Source: Protonemura montana (Eukaryota > Arthropoda > Insecta > Plecoptera > Nemouridae). From it: DNA of 64,000 bases. Within the stretch, counting starts at the first letter, position 1. Each line of letters opens with the position of its first letter. A program made the position numbers and the translations under genes. Positions 44,723 to 56,350 of this stretch are shown here, piece by piece. Under the pieces are notes generated by a model. That model was not told the origin of the DNA, searched no databases, and saw only the letters and a list, made by a program, of their open reading frames with translations. Location of the stretch: positions 2,728,001 through 2,792,000 of the forward strand of contig OX387606.1 in NCBI GenBank assembly GCA_947568835.1. Direction: 5' to 3'.

Positions 44723-47700
44723 CTTAACTTGTTATTTGTATAAAAACAGCCAATCAGAATATGGTTTTTGTTTGTTAATGGTCTGTTAAATTCCATCAAG
44801 GACCGAGATTTTTTAAACATGAAGAATATAGAAGCATACGGAAAAGTCTTACTTACTTTGGATAGAAAAAAATCCAGCATAAATTTTGTCTCAATAATAC
44901 AATCCTTCCAGTTCTTTTGAAAACTCATTAAAAAATGCTGACCACAGACAAGTTTTGTTTGAATTCCAGTTTTGAACCGAAGAAAACTTTCTGTGTTTTG
45001 TCTTGAATTCTGACTTTGTGAACGACAGTAGCGTGTGTCCAGTTTTCTCTGTATTTTAGTGGGACGCTCTTTGCATTTAGATTGCTTATTTTGTAACGTG
45101 AATATGTGTAGGATGAAAATACAATGGTAAGCTGTTGTTTCTGGTGACAAAAGTATAAAAGAATCTCTCTTGTGCTTCGCGCTTGGCAAAATATTTTCCA
45201 GAAAGGCATAAAAGGTAATATTTTAACTGAATTTGCTAAGTTTTTCATAGAGCATATCTGTGGATGCAAAATACATTTTAAGCGCGAACCAACACAATAT
45301 ACATTTTACATTCATGTTTTTGACGATATACTATGTATGGTAAAGAAGAAATAAGAAGTTCAATTTAATGCATTATTTAATTATACATTATTTCAAAATA
45401 TTTCAATTCAATGCAGTAACTGATGGAAGTCAGGTCTTACTAAAAAAAAATATAAAACAAAAATTTTGCTTGAGATCGCCTGACAGAGCTTCTCCTGCTA
45501 TCTTATGTTACCACGGGTATATCATGGCCTAGCATAGGAGGTTCAATGGTAGATTCAACGTTTGGTAGCCATGGAGATGCTGAGATCGCCTGACAGAGCT
45601 TCTCCTGCTATCTTATGTGACCACGGGTATATCATGACCTAGCATAGGAGGTTCAATGGTAGATTCAACGTTTGGTAGCCATGAAGATGCTGAGATCGCC
45701 TGACAGAGATTCTAAAATCTGATCTCTTTTGTGATTACGGGTATAAAACGCAACTTAAACGGTGAAGCTAAGCCCCATTGTAAAAATATTTCTATTTCAC
45801 TTCACGTGGTCAAGTGCTGCCAACACAAATGCCATTTCCTTTGCGTGCTTGCAGCTCAACAGGTGGCCTCGTTGCGGTAGGTTATTGTAAACAGTGTGAC
45901 GCGAAGGGATTTCAAAAGATACAAATGATGTTTTTAAAAGCTGCCGCTAGATTTATAACTTATGAAACGCTTAACTTCGAACTACTGTGAAGGTTCAATG
46001 GTAGATTCAACGTTTGGTAGCCATGGAGATGCTGAGATCACCTGACAGAGCTTCTCAATTCTGCTCTCTTATGTTACCACGGGTATATCATGGCCTAGCA
46101 TAGGAGGTTCAATGGTTGATTCAATGTTAGGTAGCCATGAAGATGCTGAGATTGCCTGACAGAGCTCCTCAATTCTGCTATCTTATATTACCACGAGTTT
46201 AATCTCTTCACAGCATTGATGTCCCAACTAGAGCCACTTTAATTTTTTATTAGGATTAAAATCCCCGAAACAAACTCGCAAAGAAAACGTTGGTAATTGG
46301 AGAGATTTGTGTGGAAATTACCACTGAGGAATACAAAATTAAATTTCAATTTAGGAAATAAGGTTTAAACGAATCAGCTGAGACAAAAGTATTAACGTTG
46401 CAGAAAATAGTTAGTGGCAGATGAAATTGCAATGTTTCTAATGTTTCAAAGATCGTGGGGAATTAGAGGTTATTTGGTGCAATTAAAGCCTCGAGTGGAT
46501 CTGTTTGCAAAACCGTGATCCAGTCACGGCGTATAAGAGGCAAGACAGATGCTTCTGTCAAGTTTCATTCAACGTGGTTAAGAGCTATCGACTAAAAAAT
46601 ACACATTTTGCAAGAAAATTCTGTCGGTCTGATCAGACCGACAAATGATTCCTCCACAAATCCATGCTGTCGAGAGGTTGAGAGCAAGGCGAGTGCAGTT
46701 GCTGTACTAACTTTCATCCCTCCAACCTCTCTCCCGAACAGAACTGGTCATGTGTATGATGGTCACCCATCCAATACCTGACCCAGTGCAGTGTTGCTTA
46801 ACTTTCATCCCTCCAACCTCTCTCCCGAACAGAACTGGTCATGTGTATGATGGTCACCCATCCAATACCTGACCCAGTGCAGTGTTGCTTAACTTGCATC
46901 CCTCTAACCTCTCTCCCGAACAGAACTGGTCATGTGTATGATGGTCACCCATCCAATACCTGACTCAGCGCAGTGTTGCTTAACTTCGGTGATCTAACGA
47001 AAACTAATGTTTCCAACACGCTAAACCGTTTAGTGGTCACCCATCCAATACCTGACTCAGCGCAGTGTTGCTTAACTTCGGTGATCTAACGAGAACCGGT
47101 GTTTACAACACGCCAAATTATTCGGCACAGGCGTTCTTTTGTGCGACTTACAAGCAAATTCCGAGAAAAATACACAAAAGCACCAACAACAAAAGATTGT
47201 GCCGTACCTTCATATATTTTAAGACACCTTTTTCCCTTGAAAACAAAAATACTCTTTTCAAAATGGCCTTTATGTCTGAGGACAAAAGCCAACGGAAGGA
47301 TGACAATATTCGTTTCCTATGAAGGCTTTTATTAGAAGAAATCTCCAAGAACACGCAGCGCATATCGCCGTCGTGACTATCCGAAGTACTAATACACAAA
47401 ATGACGACTGCCATTTTATTATACTCGATGAAACGCTGTATTAAAAGAATTCTGGATCATTTGTTAGAGTTTGGAAAGCTTATGCTATGAGCTTCCTAGT
47501 TAGAAGCGTTTTTGAAGATTTGATACGGTTCTAATGGTGATACAGATATATAACGCTCTCGTTGGGTGGGGGTGTGGATGGTCGGGAATGCCGGATGTAT
47601 TGTCAATGAAAAGTCTTTGTTGATAAATAAAAAAATATGAAATTAAAACGTGCATACATATGAATCTTTTTGGGGGTGGAAGGCATGAAGAAAGATTCGA

Positions 47701-47992
47701 GATAGATTAGAGGAGGTAAAGTTTAAAGGTAAAGAAGAATATGATTTAAATTAATAAGAAAACAAAATAGGAAAGAAATGGATTGGGATAGTAGAAAGAG
47801 GTGTTGAAGAGTGGAACGGATTGTTAGTATGGATTAAAAAGGGTTGAAGAATGTGAAAAGTTAAAGAAAATTGATAAAGGAGGGTGTGAAAATGGAAGAA
47901 TGGAAGGGAATACTTAGACACTGTACATAATTGTATAAATCTGTATGGCCAAAAAAAACATATATATTTTTATTTTATAATATATCTTGCCT

Positions 47993-48655
47993 GTGTACGC
48001 AGTCCACCCAGTGATGTAGCGGTCAATGCACGCGGGTGTATGCAGTCCACCCAGTGATGTAGTGGTCAATGCACGCGGGTGTACGCAGTCCACCCAGTGA
48101 TGTAGTGGTCAATGCACGCGGGTGTACGCAGTCCACCCAGTGATGTAGTGGTCAATGCACGCGGGTGTACGCAGTCCACCCTATGATGTAGTGATCAATG
48201 CACGCGGGTGTACGCAGTCCACCCAGTGATGTAGTGATCAATGCACGCGGGTGTACGCAGTCCACCCAGTGATGTAGTGGTCAATGCATGCGGGTGTACG
48301 CATTCCACCCAGTGATGTAGTGGTCAAAGCACGCGGGTGTACGCAGTCCACCCAGTGATGTAGTGGTCAATGCACGCGGGTGTACGCAGTCCACCCTATG
48401 ATGTAGTGATCAATGCACGCGGGTGTACGCAGTTCACCCAGTGATGTAGTGGTCAATGCACGCGGGTGTACGCAGTACACCCCGTGATGTAGTGGTCAAT
48501 GCACGCGGGTGTACGCAGTCCACCCAGTGATGTAGTGATCAATGCACGCGGGTGTACGCAGTCCACCCAGTGTTGTAGTGGTCAATGCACGCGGGTGTAC
48601 GCAGTCCACTCAGTGATGTAGTGGTCAATGCACACGGAATTACGCAGTCTACCCA
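47993..48655. repeat. Second 43-bp satellite with a tRNA A-box-like core, about 15 units
   Basis: Consensus: GTGTACGCAGTCCACCCAGT then GATGTAGTGGTCAATGCACGCGG. It is unrelated in sequence to the other 43-bp satellite but has the same period. GATGTAGTGGTCAATGC resembles the 5' arm and A box of tRNAs such as Val/Glu. The array lies 130 bp to the right of the duplication and is single-copy. Confidence 0.9.
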
Positions 48656-48659
48656 TATT

Positions 48660-49600
48660 TACAGTCTGGCCACTTTTAAAACATAGGGCACGCTCGGAAA
48701 CTTGATTTTTATGATATTTAGCCAATTTTACAAATTTAGCAACTTCTTGGTGAAATTTGTGAAAAGAGATTACAGAACTTCAAGAAAATGGGCGGAAATA
48801 AGTCATAAATTTAAAGTTTTTGTATATATTACAATCATACAATATCGCTTTAAGTTTTTATAAAATTTCTTGATTCTAACTTGCTTCCCCAAAACCTGGT
48901 TTTCAGGCTATCCCCGACTAGCCACCCTCTCTTCGGCACTATAGCACCTTGCTTTGGCAAAACTAAATTACTATATTTCCAAATAAGAACTCATCGCCAA
49001 GGAAACTCTCTTATGGTGCTCGTTTATGCATGATGTCACATAGATAATTTCGTTTAGAATGCGATAGAATTTAGAATACATATGACGCATTTAAAGACTG
49101 TAATGGTTTCGAAGAATTGTAGCTCTTATATTGTTTGCTGCTGAGAGTTTTGAATTCTGTCAAGACAATGATAAGTAACATTTTTTACTTGTAAGTTGCT
49201 CTTTGAAATATGTGTGAAAAAATGCATTTTAATTCAGATATGTGTGGATTGATGTAAGTCATTCTAGAACGTGTCAATCTCGTCTCAAAACCTAATGCAA
49301 ACGTTCTGGCAGTTAAAAGTAATTATTTCTCTTTTAAACAACTTGTTTACTATCAAAAATGTTTCAAAACTAGTGCCACAGGACCCTTTGTCAAAACAGT
49401 GCGTCGTTCAACACCTCTAATTAATCAATCAAAACAGGGCATCGCCAAATCCCACCAATTAAACTCAAAAAGCAATGTAATGGTGAAAAATTATATCCCA
49501 AAACAACTATAAAGTCATCTTCCGAATAAGTAGCTGTCTCTTTGAACAGCGCAAGACAGATCGATTTCCTGCCTCCATTCCCCACTCACCCACCTGCACC
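48660..49600. other. Intergenic, nothing recognised
   Basis: AT-rich DNA with no coherent open frame or repeat visible by eye. Confidence 0.4.
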
Positions 49601-49734
49601 TAGGTGCAACAATCACGGTGCACATGCAGTTGCATTCTGATCGTGCCCGAGGGAAAGCGTCGAACTGCAACTGTCAGTTGACATCGCGAGCTAAATCCTC
49701 TGTCATACGATTTTCTAATCGCGTTTTTAAAAAA

Positions 49735-49812
49735 ATGCTTCTCTTAATTGTAGTTGTTGTTGTAGCGTTGGTCATTATTGCCAGATATCCAAGAAACCGA
49801 AACATCTCTTAA
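49735..49812 (+). CDS. Candidate 25-residue membrane micropeptide
   Basis: An ATG at 49735 encodes MLLLIVVVVVALVIIARYPR plus five further residues and a stop. It is a single hydrophobic helix followed by a basic tail, as in small membrane peptides of the sarcolipin type. The same frame is open from 49618 (64 residues) with a basic N-terminus. The region is GC-balanced compared with its flanks. Nothing else supports expression, and the short Val-rich run could be chance. Confidence 0.25.
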   Translation: MLLLIVVVVVALVIIARYPRNRNIS

Positions 49813-50103
49813 AATGAATCCAATTTTCTTTGGTATACATTTAACTAAACAAATGTATAAAATCTCTTGTTGACTATTTTTGTTAACTACAATGTAACAA
49901 AAATAAGAAATATTTTATTTTTTGTCTCAAAATTTAAAATTTGAGTTATCGGCTTTTTTAATTTTACTTAATTTAAACCTAAAATGTTGTTAAATAAGCT
50001 CTGTGATCGTCACTTTTCTTAATATTTAACAAAGGGGGAAGACACCGCACTACGTCAGTAAAGTGAAAAGGTAAGACTGCAAATAATCCAAAATTTGTTT
50101 ATG

Positions 50104-50276
50104 GTGTTTAACGACGCACTGTTTTGACAACGGGCCCTGTGTTACTGGTATAATAGCATCGGTGATGAGTGGATAATTATGAAGTAGCCTAGAGGAGAGA
50201 AGGGAAAACCCAGTGCTGTCGAAGAGGACTAAGGGGACCACCAACTTAATTTCCCTTCCGAAGGACCGCCTAGTAA
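50104..50276 (-). mobile_element. SINE body fragment (5S-headed family)
   Basis: It shares GTTTAACGACGCACTGTTTTG, the GAAGGGAAA...CCCAGTG stretch, GTCGAAGAGGAC and CTTCCGAAGGAC with 57733-58101. The 5S head is missing, so this is a truncated copy in minus orientation. Confidence 0.65.
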
Positions 50277-50578
50277 AAAAATGTAAAACTTTGGAGAAAT
50301 ATTATCGTGATTAAAAAAGGGCATTTTCACCATTTTGCCCAACTGTTATGACTTCACCACTGATTTAGCTATACATTAGTAATATATATTTTTTTTATCA
50401 TTTACTTATTTATGTAATTTTGAAAGATGAATAGACCAAGGGACAAGGGATATCAAAGAAAGTGGAGAGAGTTTGAAGAGAGACACGTGGAGTGCGTTGG
50501 TGATTAGAGAAAGATACGAGATGAGTAAAGTGTCTCAACAATATTTTAGCGCTGGTGTATTTATGTTATGGTGTGGAA

Positions 50579-50655
50579 AAATGTGCAACCGAACCGAGAT
50601 ACGAACCCGGCAATTGGGAGGTCCTGGGTTCGTACCCCGGTTTCATCGCACATTT
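50579..50655. repeat. tRNA-like inverted repeat (foldback)
   Basis: Two 30-bp arms (50579-50608 and 50626-50655) pair through AAATGTGC/GCACATTT and ATACGAACCC/GGGTTCGTAC with a few mismatches, around a 17-base loop. The right arm carries a B-box-like GGGTTCGTACCCCGG. It looks like two tRNA 3' halves joined head to head. Confidence 0.6.
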
Positions 50656-50928
50656 CATTTTTAAGTAAAGCTTTCTTTCCATCCTTCGCTTGCTGGTTTC
50701 AGTGAAATCAGCAGAACAATCAAAACCCCTGTCAAAACCTTCACCTGTTTTGGTGAAATGGGAAAAAAATCAACTTTATTATTATCTTATTTGCATGACA
50801 TCTATTATGTTAATTATTTCGATGTTATAATGGTATTCTTAGCAATGTTAGGCTGCTTGTTGTTTTTAGGATGTGGATTTTTGTTTTGAATTAACTTGAA
50901 GCATAAAACAACGGTTTGCTTTTGCTAG

Positions 50929-52564
50929 ATGCCACGTGCTAGACAAATGTCTTGGGAGAGGAATATCATGGAGGTGATCCCAGAAGTCTTAATTACTGAA
51001 CCAGTTGAAGAAGAACGATCTTTGGATCTTGCTCAATGTCAAAACAGGAGATCATTAAATAGTGAAGGTAAGAAATTTCAAATACAATAACATTTCTATT
51101 GCAATTTCAATTTCAATTTCATTACTCCGGTTCAGTGAGAGAACATAATTTTATCGACAGAGGCGCCACCAGTCGTTTTGGGATGACATGCGGGCAAAAT
51201 GTCATTAAAAAAAGACATACAAAATTATCTCCTCTGCGGTCCGCCATTTTTTTTTGTCTCAGCTTTTGTTGTTTTCTCTTTACGCTTCAAATCTGTGGAC
51301 GTAAAACTGAGTGATTAATTGGTGTGACAAGATTTTTTATTTATTTTTCTATACATTTTTTTTATTACATTTATTTATTTATTCCCAAAAATCTACCGAC
51401 AGCACGCCTGAGCGATTCATGGGTCTCCCCACTCCGCTGTTAGGAGGATCTACTGACAGCGCGTCTGAGCGATTCATGGGTCTCCCCACTCCGCTGTTAG
51501 GAGGATCTACTGACAGCGCGTCTGAGCGATTCATGGGTCTCCCCACTCCGCTGTTAGGAGGATCTACTGACAGCGCGTCTGAGCGATTCATGGGTCTCCC
51601 CACTCCGCTGTTAGGAGGATCTGCTGACAGCGCGTCTGAGTGATTCGTGTGTCTCCCCACTCCGCTGTTAGGAGGATCTACTGACAGGGCGTCTGAGCGA
51701 TTCATGGGTCTCCCCACTCTGCTGTTAGGAGGATCTACTGACAGCGCGTCTGAGTGATTGATGGGTCTCCCCACTCCGCTGTTAGGAGGATCTACTGACA
51801 GCGCGTCTGAGCGATTCATGGGTCTCCCCACTCCGCTGTTAGGAGGATCTACTGACAGCGTGTCTGAGCGACTCGCTGTTGGTAGCTATACTGTAGATAA
51901 TATTGCGCAGCGTATTGACTTACGTGGACTTCGGTTTCATTGACACTATTGACATGATCGAGTTGAGACTAACATTTTTAAAATCATCGTGCTTAAAGCT
52001 ATATAATAACAAATTATCGCGAACAAAACTTTATTTACTAGTGATTATTCGGCGTTGAAACACGGGCGGAGTCTGATACTCATTTAAACACCATTAAAAA
52101 CAACGGTTTAATTTCGAGTTAGATAGATATTACTCAGCTCTATTACTTTATAAACCGGAAATGACAACAAATAATTTGTTTTTCTGAGTTTTTCACCAAT
52201 TTCCCGCAGAATAATTTTGTAAGTATTTTATTAGTGACCCAGCAACACGTGAAAATAAAGCCATGCAAACAGATTTTTTTTTTTAATGTCGATTTTCACA
52301 TTCCATATGAACCCTTCTTAATATAATTGTTTTCAAATCCTTTCTCCAGGTTTCTCAGCGAATCACCTCCAAGTACCATACCCACTTAGTTCAGCTACAT
52401 CGATGTCGTCCCTCAACGACGGCGAATGCATCCTTAATCTTTCCTCACGTGACGCATACGGTCTTACCTTCGGCGTGTTTGGAATAGTCACCTTCGTCTT
52501 CACGATGCTAGTTTTGTTTTACCTTGTGCAATCCATTTTCCTGAGCGTTCAGAGTCTGTTTTAA
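50929..52564 (+). CDS. Small single-pass membrane protein, two exons (117 aa)
   Basis: Exon 50929-51067 starts with ATG directly after the acceptor TTTTGCTAG and ends AAG|GTAAGA in phase 1. Exon 52350-52564 follows the acceptor TTTCTCCAG in matching phase and ends in TAA. The product has an acidic N-terminal half (EVLITEPVEEERSLD), a polar middle with one N-glycosylation-type site (NLS at 76), one membrane helix at about residues 84-106 (FGVFGIVTFVFTMLVLFYLV) and a short C-terminal tail. No family is recognised. The acceptor right before the ATG implies an upstream exon. The 1.28-kb intron holds the reversed 57-bp minisatellite and a dispersed repeat. Confidence 0.6.
51395..51875. repeat. 57-bp minisatellite, reversed copy, about eight units, inside an intron
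   Basis: The same 57-bp unit as at 26010 and 43172, but the plus strand here reads MGLPTPLLGGSTDSASERF. The opposite strand is open for 150 codons. The units are very homogeneous, so spread or recent exchange with the arrays in the duplication is likely. It lies outside the 17-kb duplication. Confidence 0.95.
52010..52330. repeat. Diverged copy of the dispersed repeat at 21815-22175
   Basis: Shared phrases in the same order: TTTACTRGTG, GGCGTTGAAA, CAGAATAATTTT, AGCAACACGTRA, TGTYGATTTT. It ends just before the second exon of the membrane-protein gene. Confidence 0.55.
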
Positions 52565-52680
52565 AAGCTACCAAACGACGAGAAAGATATGTTTGGGACG
52601 GTCACTGGTGGTCCTGAAAATAAGACGAGCTAGATGTTACTTGGGACTTTTTATACATTTGGATTTTTAGTCAAAGTGCA

Positions 52681-52955
52681 AATGTAAAGCTTTCACGGAA
52701 ACTAGCCGGCAACACGTGGTAACGGTGGTGACCACCCGATGGCGCTTTCGGCCGTCCATTTTCACAATACTCTACAATTAAATGATTATTATCTAAAATA
52801 TCGATACATGTTTATCAAACGTTGAGGTTAGCATTAGTAAAGATGAATTGATTGTAAACCGGTCTCAAATGCGGGTAATCTGCAAAATATAACAAAATTA
52901 ATTTTCTTAACATTTAAAACGACGGTGTCGCCATCTAGCAGCATCCTCAATTATT
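52681..52955. repeat. Dispersed repeat, copy at 60608-60850
   Basis: Begins AGCCGGCAACACGTGGTAAC and GGTGGTGACCACCCGATGGCG, later CGATACATGTTTATC and GTTGAGGTTAGCATTA. The same order of blocks with about 15% differences recurs at 60608-60850. Class unknown. It lies just past the membrane-protein gene. Confidence 0.75.
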
Positions 52956-53502
52956 GTCGCGGTTAAATTGTTGATCTTTTGGTATATTTTGTGGAGACAG
53001 TTTTACGTTAGCGTTCGGAATCTGACTTAACCTAGTCAACCAACGAAGATACTTATAATCTACTTTTAGATCCAAAATAAACCACAGAAGAAAAGGTATA
53101 AGAAGATATTTCTTTGAATCCAAATACATTATTTCAAAACCAGAGGCCGTATCCATAAAGCAGAGTTTGAGCTTAGCCAACTTTACTTTGAGGGTAAAAT
53201 TGTTATCATCATGGTAACAATCCCTGGCAATCCGGAAACACCAGCTGTGATTGGCTGATAATCTTGAAAATCCTTGAAAAGCCCTGATTTTGTGGAATAT
53301 TAAATAGTGTACGATTTTTGATAAATCTATCACATTAAACAGCAAACAACACACACTTTTTTGGCCTTTCTTGCTGGTACTGCGCTAAATTTGGATTAGA
53401 TGGATAGTTGATTTGTGTTGATTTATATAAAATAAATAATCCACTGCCAGTAAAACAATCAATTTACAATAAGCAGAACTTTATACTACGAATGATAAAA
53501 TC

Positions 53503-53550
53503 CAGTGGCGGCTCGTGACTGTTTTTCTTGTAGGGGCGGCAGTAAAATTT

Positions 53551-53581
<31 letters not shown>

Positions 53582-54271
53582 CACCAGCACCATAAGTAAT
53601 GAACACTGTAGTAGGATTTCAATATTGTAACATAAAAATTCAACATGTGATATTTAAAAACAAAAGTTATCATTGAATTCTAGCTGTCAAGTCACACATT
53701 AGATTAATTTTCATTGCACAAAAACGTACACAGTATGTGAAACTGGGTGGGACAGAAATTCAGGCTAGTAAACGGTAGTACTATTATTTTGAAACTATCG
53801 CCGTGGAAAATATGTGCGATCGTGTGTATCGTTCTGTCTCACTCGCTCTCGCTGCTAGCTCAGCCCGGAGGCTGGCCGAGGGCGGGTTTTCTGCTGCCCT
53901 CGCTGGGCTTGCGAGCGACGACAGGCGACACAGGTTCAAGGCCATTACCACGCACTCCTAGCTGAGCAGGGAGGACGGCAGCGATCACTGCCCCAAAGAG
54001 AGCAAGCGGCGGCGTTCAGGCTCTATAGGCAGCAGACATACACAGCCTACTGGATCGACTCGTTGCAGCAGGCAGCTCGTGCTGTCGGCGCGACGTCAAT
54101 GGCGCGTTTTTTCGTATTTCAAAAGTAGCAACCATTTTAAAACACACAAAACGCGTAGAACAATAATAATAGTAATAAAACTTCTAATTATAATAACAAT
54201 TATACTTTTATTCGGTCGAAAATGCTAGGGAGGGCAGCCGCCCCGCAGCCCTCCCTCACGAGCCGCCCCTG
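53503..54271 (+). mobile_element. Non-autonomous hAT element A
   Basis: The terminal repeats are CAGTGGCGGCTCGTGA and TCACGAGCCGCCCCTG, flanked by the 8-bp target duplication ATAAAATC (53495-53502 and 54272-54279). The 8-bp duplication and CAG ends indicate the hAT superfamily. It is 769 bp long, has no transposase, carries a poly-C run at about 53552-53577 and has an inner GGGAGGGC...GCCCTCCC hairpin near the right end. Confidence 0.9.
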
Positions 54272-54316
54272 ATAAAATCACTCTTCTAATCGGTGAGGAA
54301 AATCTTCAGGTATATG

Positions 54317-55099
54317 CAGGGGCGGCTCGTGAGGGAGGGCTGCGGGGCGGCTGCCCTCCCTAGCATTTTCGACAGAATAAAAGTATAATTGTTATTATTA
54401 TTATAATTAGAAGTGTTATTACTATTATTATTATTGTTCTACGCTTGTTCTGTGTTTTAAAATGGGTGCTACTTTCGAAATACGAAAAAACGCGCTATTT
54501 AAGTCGCGCCGACAGCACGAGCTGCCTGCTGCAACGAGACGATCCAGTAGGCAGTGTATGTCTGCTGCCTATAGAGCCTGAACGCCACCTCTTGCTCTCT
54601 TTGGGGCAGCGAGCGCTGCCGTCCTCCCTGCTCAGCTAGGAGTGCGTGGAAATGGCCTTGAACGTGGGTCGCCTGTCGTCGCTCGCAAGCCCAGCGAGGG
54701 CAGCAGAAAACCCGCCCTCGGCCAGCCTCGGCCAGCCGCCGGGCTGAGCTAGCAGCGAGAGCGAGTGAGACAGAACGATGCATACGATCGCACATATTTT
54801 CCACGGCAATTAATAGTTTCAAAATAATAGTACTACCGTTTACTAGCCTGAATTTCTGTCCCACCTAGTTTCACATACTGCGTACGTTTTTGACCAATGA
54901 AAATTAATCTAATGTGTGACTTGACAGCTAGAATTCAATGATAACTTTTTTTTAAATATCACATGTTGGATTTTAATGTTACAATATTGAAATCTTACTA
55001 AAGTGTTCATTACTTATGGTGCTGGTGGTGAGGAGGGGGGGGGGGGGGGAGAAATTTTACTGCCGCCCCTCCAAGAAAAACAGTCACGAGCCGCCACTG
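54317..55099 (-). mobile_element. Non-autonomous hAT element B, inverted relative to A
   Basis: Same family as element A, in opposite orientation, with its own 8-bp target duplication GGTATATG (54309-54316 and 55100-55107). 783 bp. The two were separate insertions 45 bp apart, since each has a different duplication. Together they form a palindrome of about 1.6 kb. Confidence 0.9.
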
Positions 55100-55353
55100 G
55101 GTATATGTAAATCAAGTAACTAGTTTTATCAAAAAGTAGAATATATCTTGTGAAATCGGAGTGAAATCGCAAATTTTTGCAATAGGCAAAGTATTTTGTC
55201 ACTGGGAACATCAACAACTTCTCAACGTTTTGTTTTTCGGCACCGATTTTTGAAAGGTTTATCAATGTTCTAAAAAATATATAAATTTATATTATAGTTT
55301 TTAGACTCATGTCTACTTTATCTAACCTTAGCACTAGTTCTGACAAAACAAAC

Positions 55354-55523
55354 CGTTTTGAATGCTTTAAGTAAAGGACAACAAAAATTCCCAACGTTTC
55401 GTAACTTGTACCTGTTACTTTATCAAGACTCAAGAGTGAACGCATCCCTTGATAAAGTAACAGGTACAAGTTACAAAACGTCGGGAAATTTAGTTGTTCT
55501 TCACTTAGCATTCAAACCCCAGT
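55354..55523. repeat. Long inverted repeat with GTAAC...GTTAC and AAACGTC motifs
   Basis: Arms of about 70 bp pair (CAACGTTTCGTAACTTGTAC with GTACAAGTTACAAAACGTCG, and ATGCTTTAAGTAAAGG with the matching right side) around a loop of about 20 bases. Flanks from 55295 (TTTTTAGACTCATGTCTACT) are shared with 56935-57170, so this is a repeat family. Confidence 0.7.
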
Positions 55524-56169
55524 TTTAATAGTTTTTGTCAAACAATTATATATTTTCTCCCACAAAGTAACCATGTGACTGATTTACTATTTTATTATTA
55601 GAAGCATCACCACCCTCTCAAAAATTGATGTCAAAAATTGCTACCAAACCTGTTTACGTATTTAAAATCAGAGTGTAACTATGTTAATTAATGTTAAATG
55701 TTGTACTATATATGTATATGTGAAAAACAATTAATGTTGTACCATTTTTGGTGATTAGTAAACATTACCATTAATCACAAGTTCATGAACGGGTAAACAG
55801 GGTTGTATTAACCCATATCAGTAAGATTTATTAATAAATAAACACAATTGTGTTTAAAGGTAATATTAAATAACAAATTAAGAAAATCTGAATTTTTTTT
55901 AACCAATAGATATCGACCAATTTTTATTTAGGAACAAATTTGTAGTGTGCTATTTTTCAAAATTTTAGTGATTTTTCTGTTTTATTAACACCAGTTATAT
56001 CTTTAAGAACAAATTATCTATACATAAACAACACATGTATATTTTATTCTATATATATTAATTTTTACATTGTATATTTGCCAAAAGATACGTCACCTTG
56101 GTTGAATTTGGCCCGCACTGAAATACAAGTATTGCATGATAAAGAATGTCGTTTCCGAAAAATAGACTT

Positions 56170-56350
56170 AAGATAATGTGAAATCTTATTTAAATTGCAA
56201 ACGCTTGCAATGCGCTGGCTATTTTATTATTATGAACACTAATAACCGTCTCAAAAATTGATGTTAAAACGGGGACTCGAACCCCGATCTCCACCTATCG
56301 CGAGTGTTGAAGGTGTCACCCGTTTGGGCATCAATTTGTTAGTGGGTAGT
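56170..56350 (-). mobile_element. tRNA-derived SINE, minus strand
   Basis: The B box GGGGTTCGAGTCCCCG is perfect on the minus strand. The tail AATTGCAAACGCTTGCAATGCGC and the AACACTAATAACC motif match the copies at 18481 and 25400. The A box is degraded. Confidence 0.65.

Larger units (their letters stand above)
30705..47865. repeat. Unit 2 of the tandem duplication (about 17.16 kb)
   Basis: Offset to unit 1 is 17565 at the left, 17593 after the GTCTCGACGTCGAA expansion, and about 17162 after the 43-bp satellite. All features of unit 1 recur in the same order and orientation. By eye the single-base differences number a few tens at most, so divergence is well below 1%. The native right flank begins at about 47866 (GAAAATTGATAAAGG). 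Confidence 0.95.
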
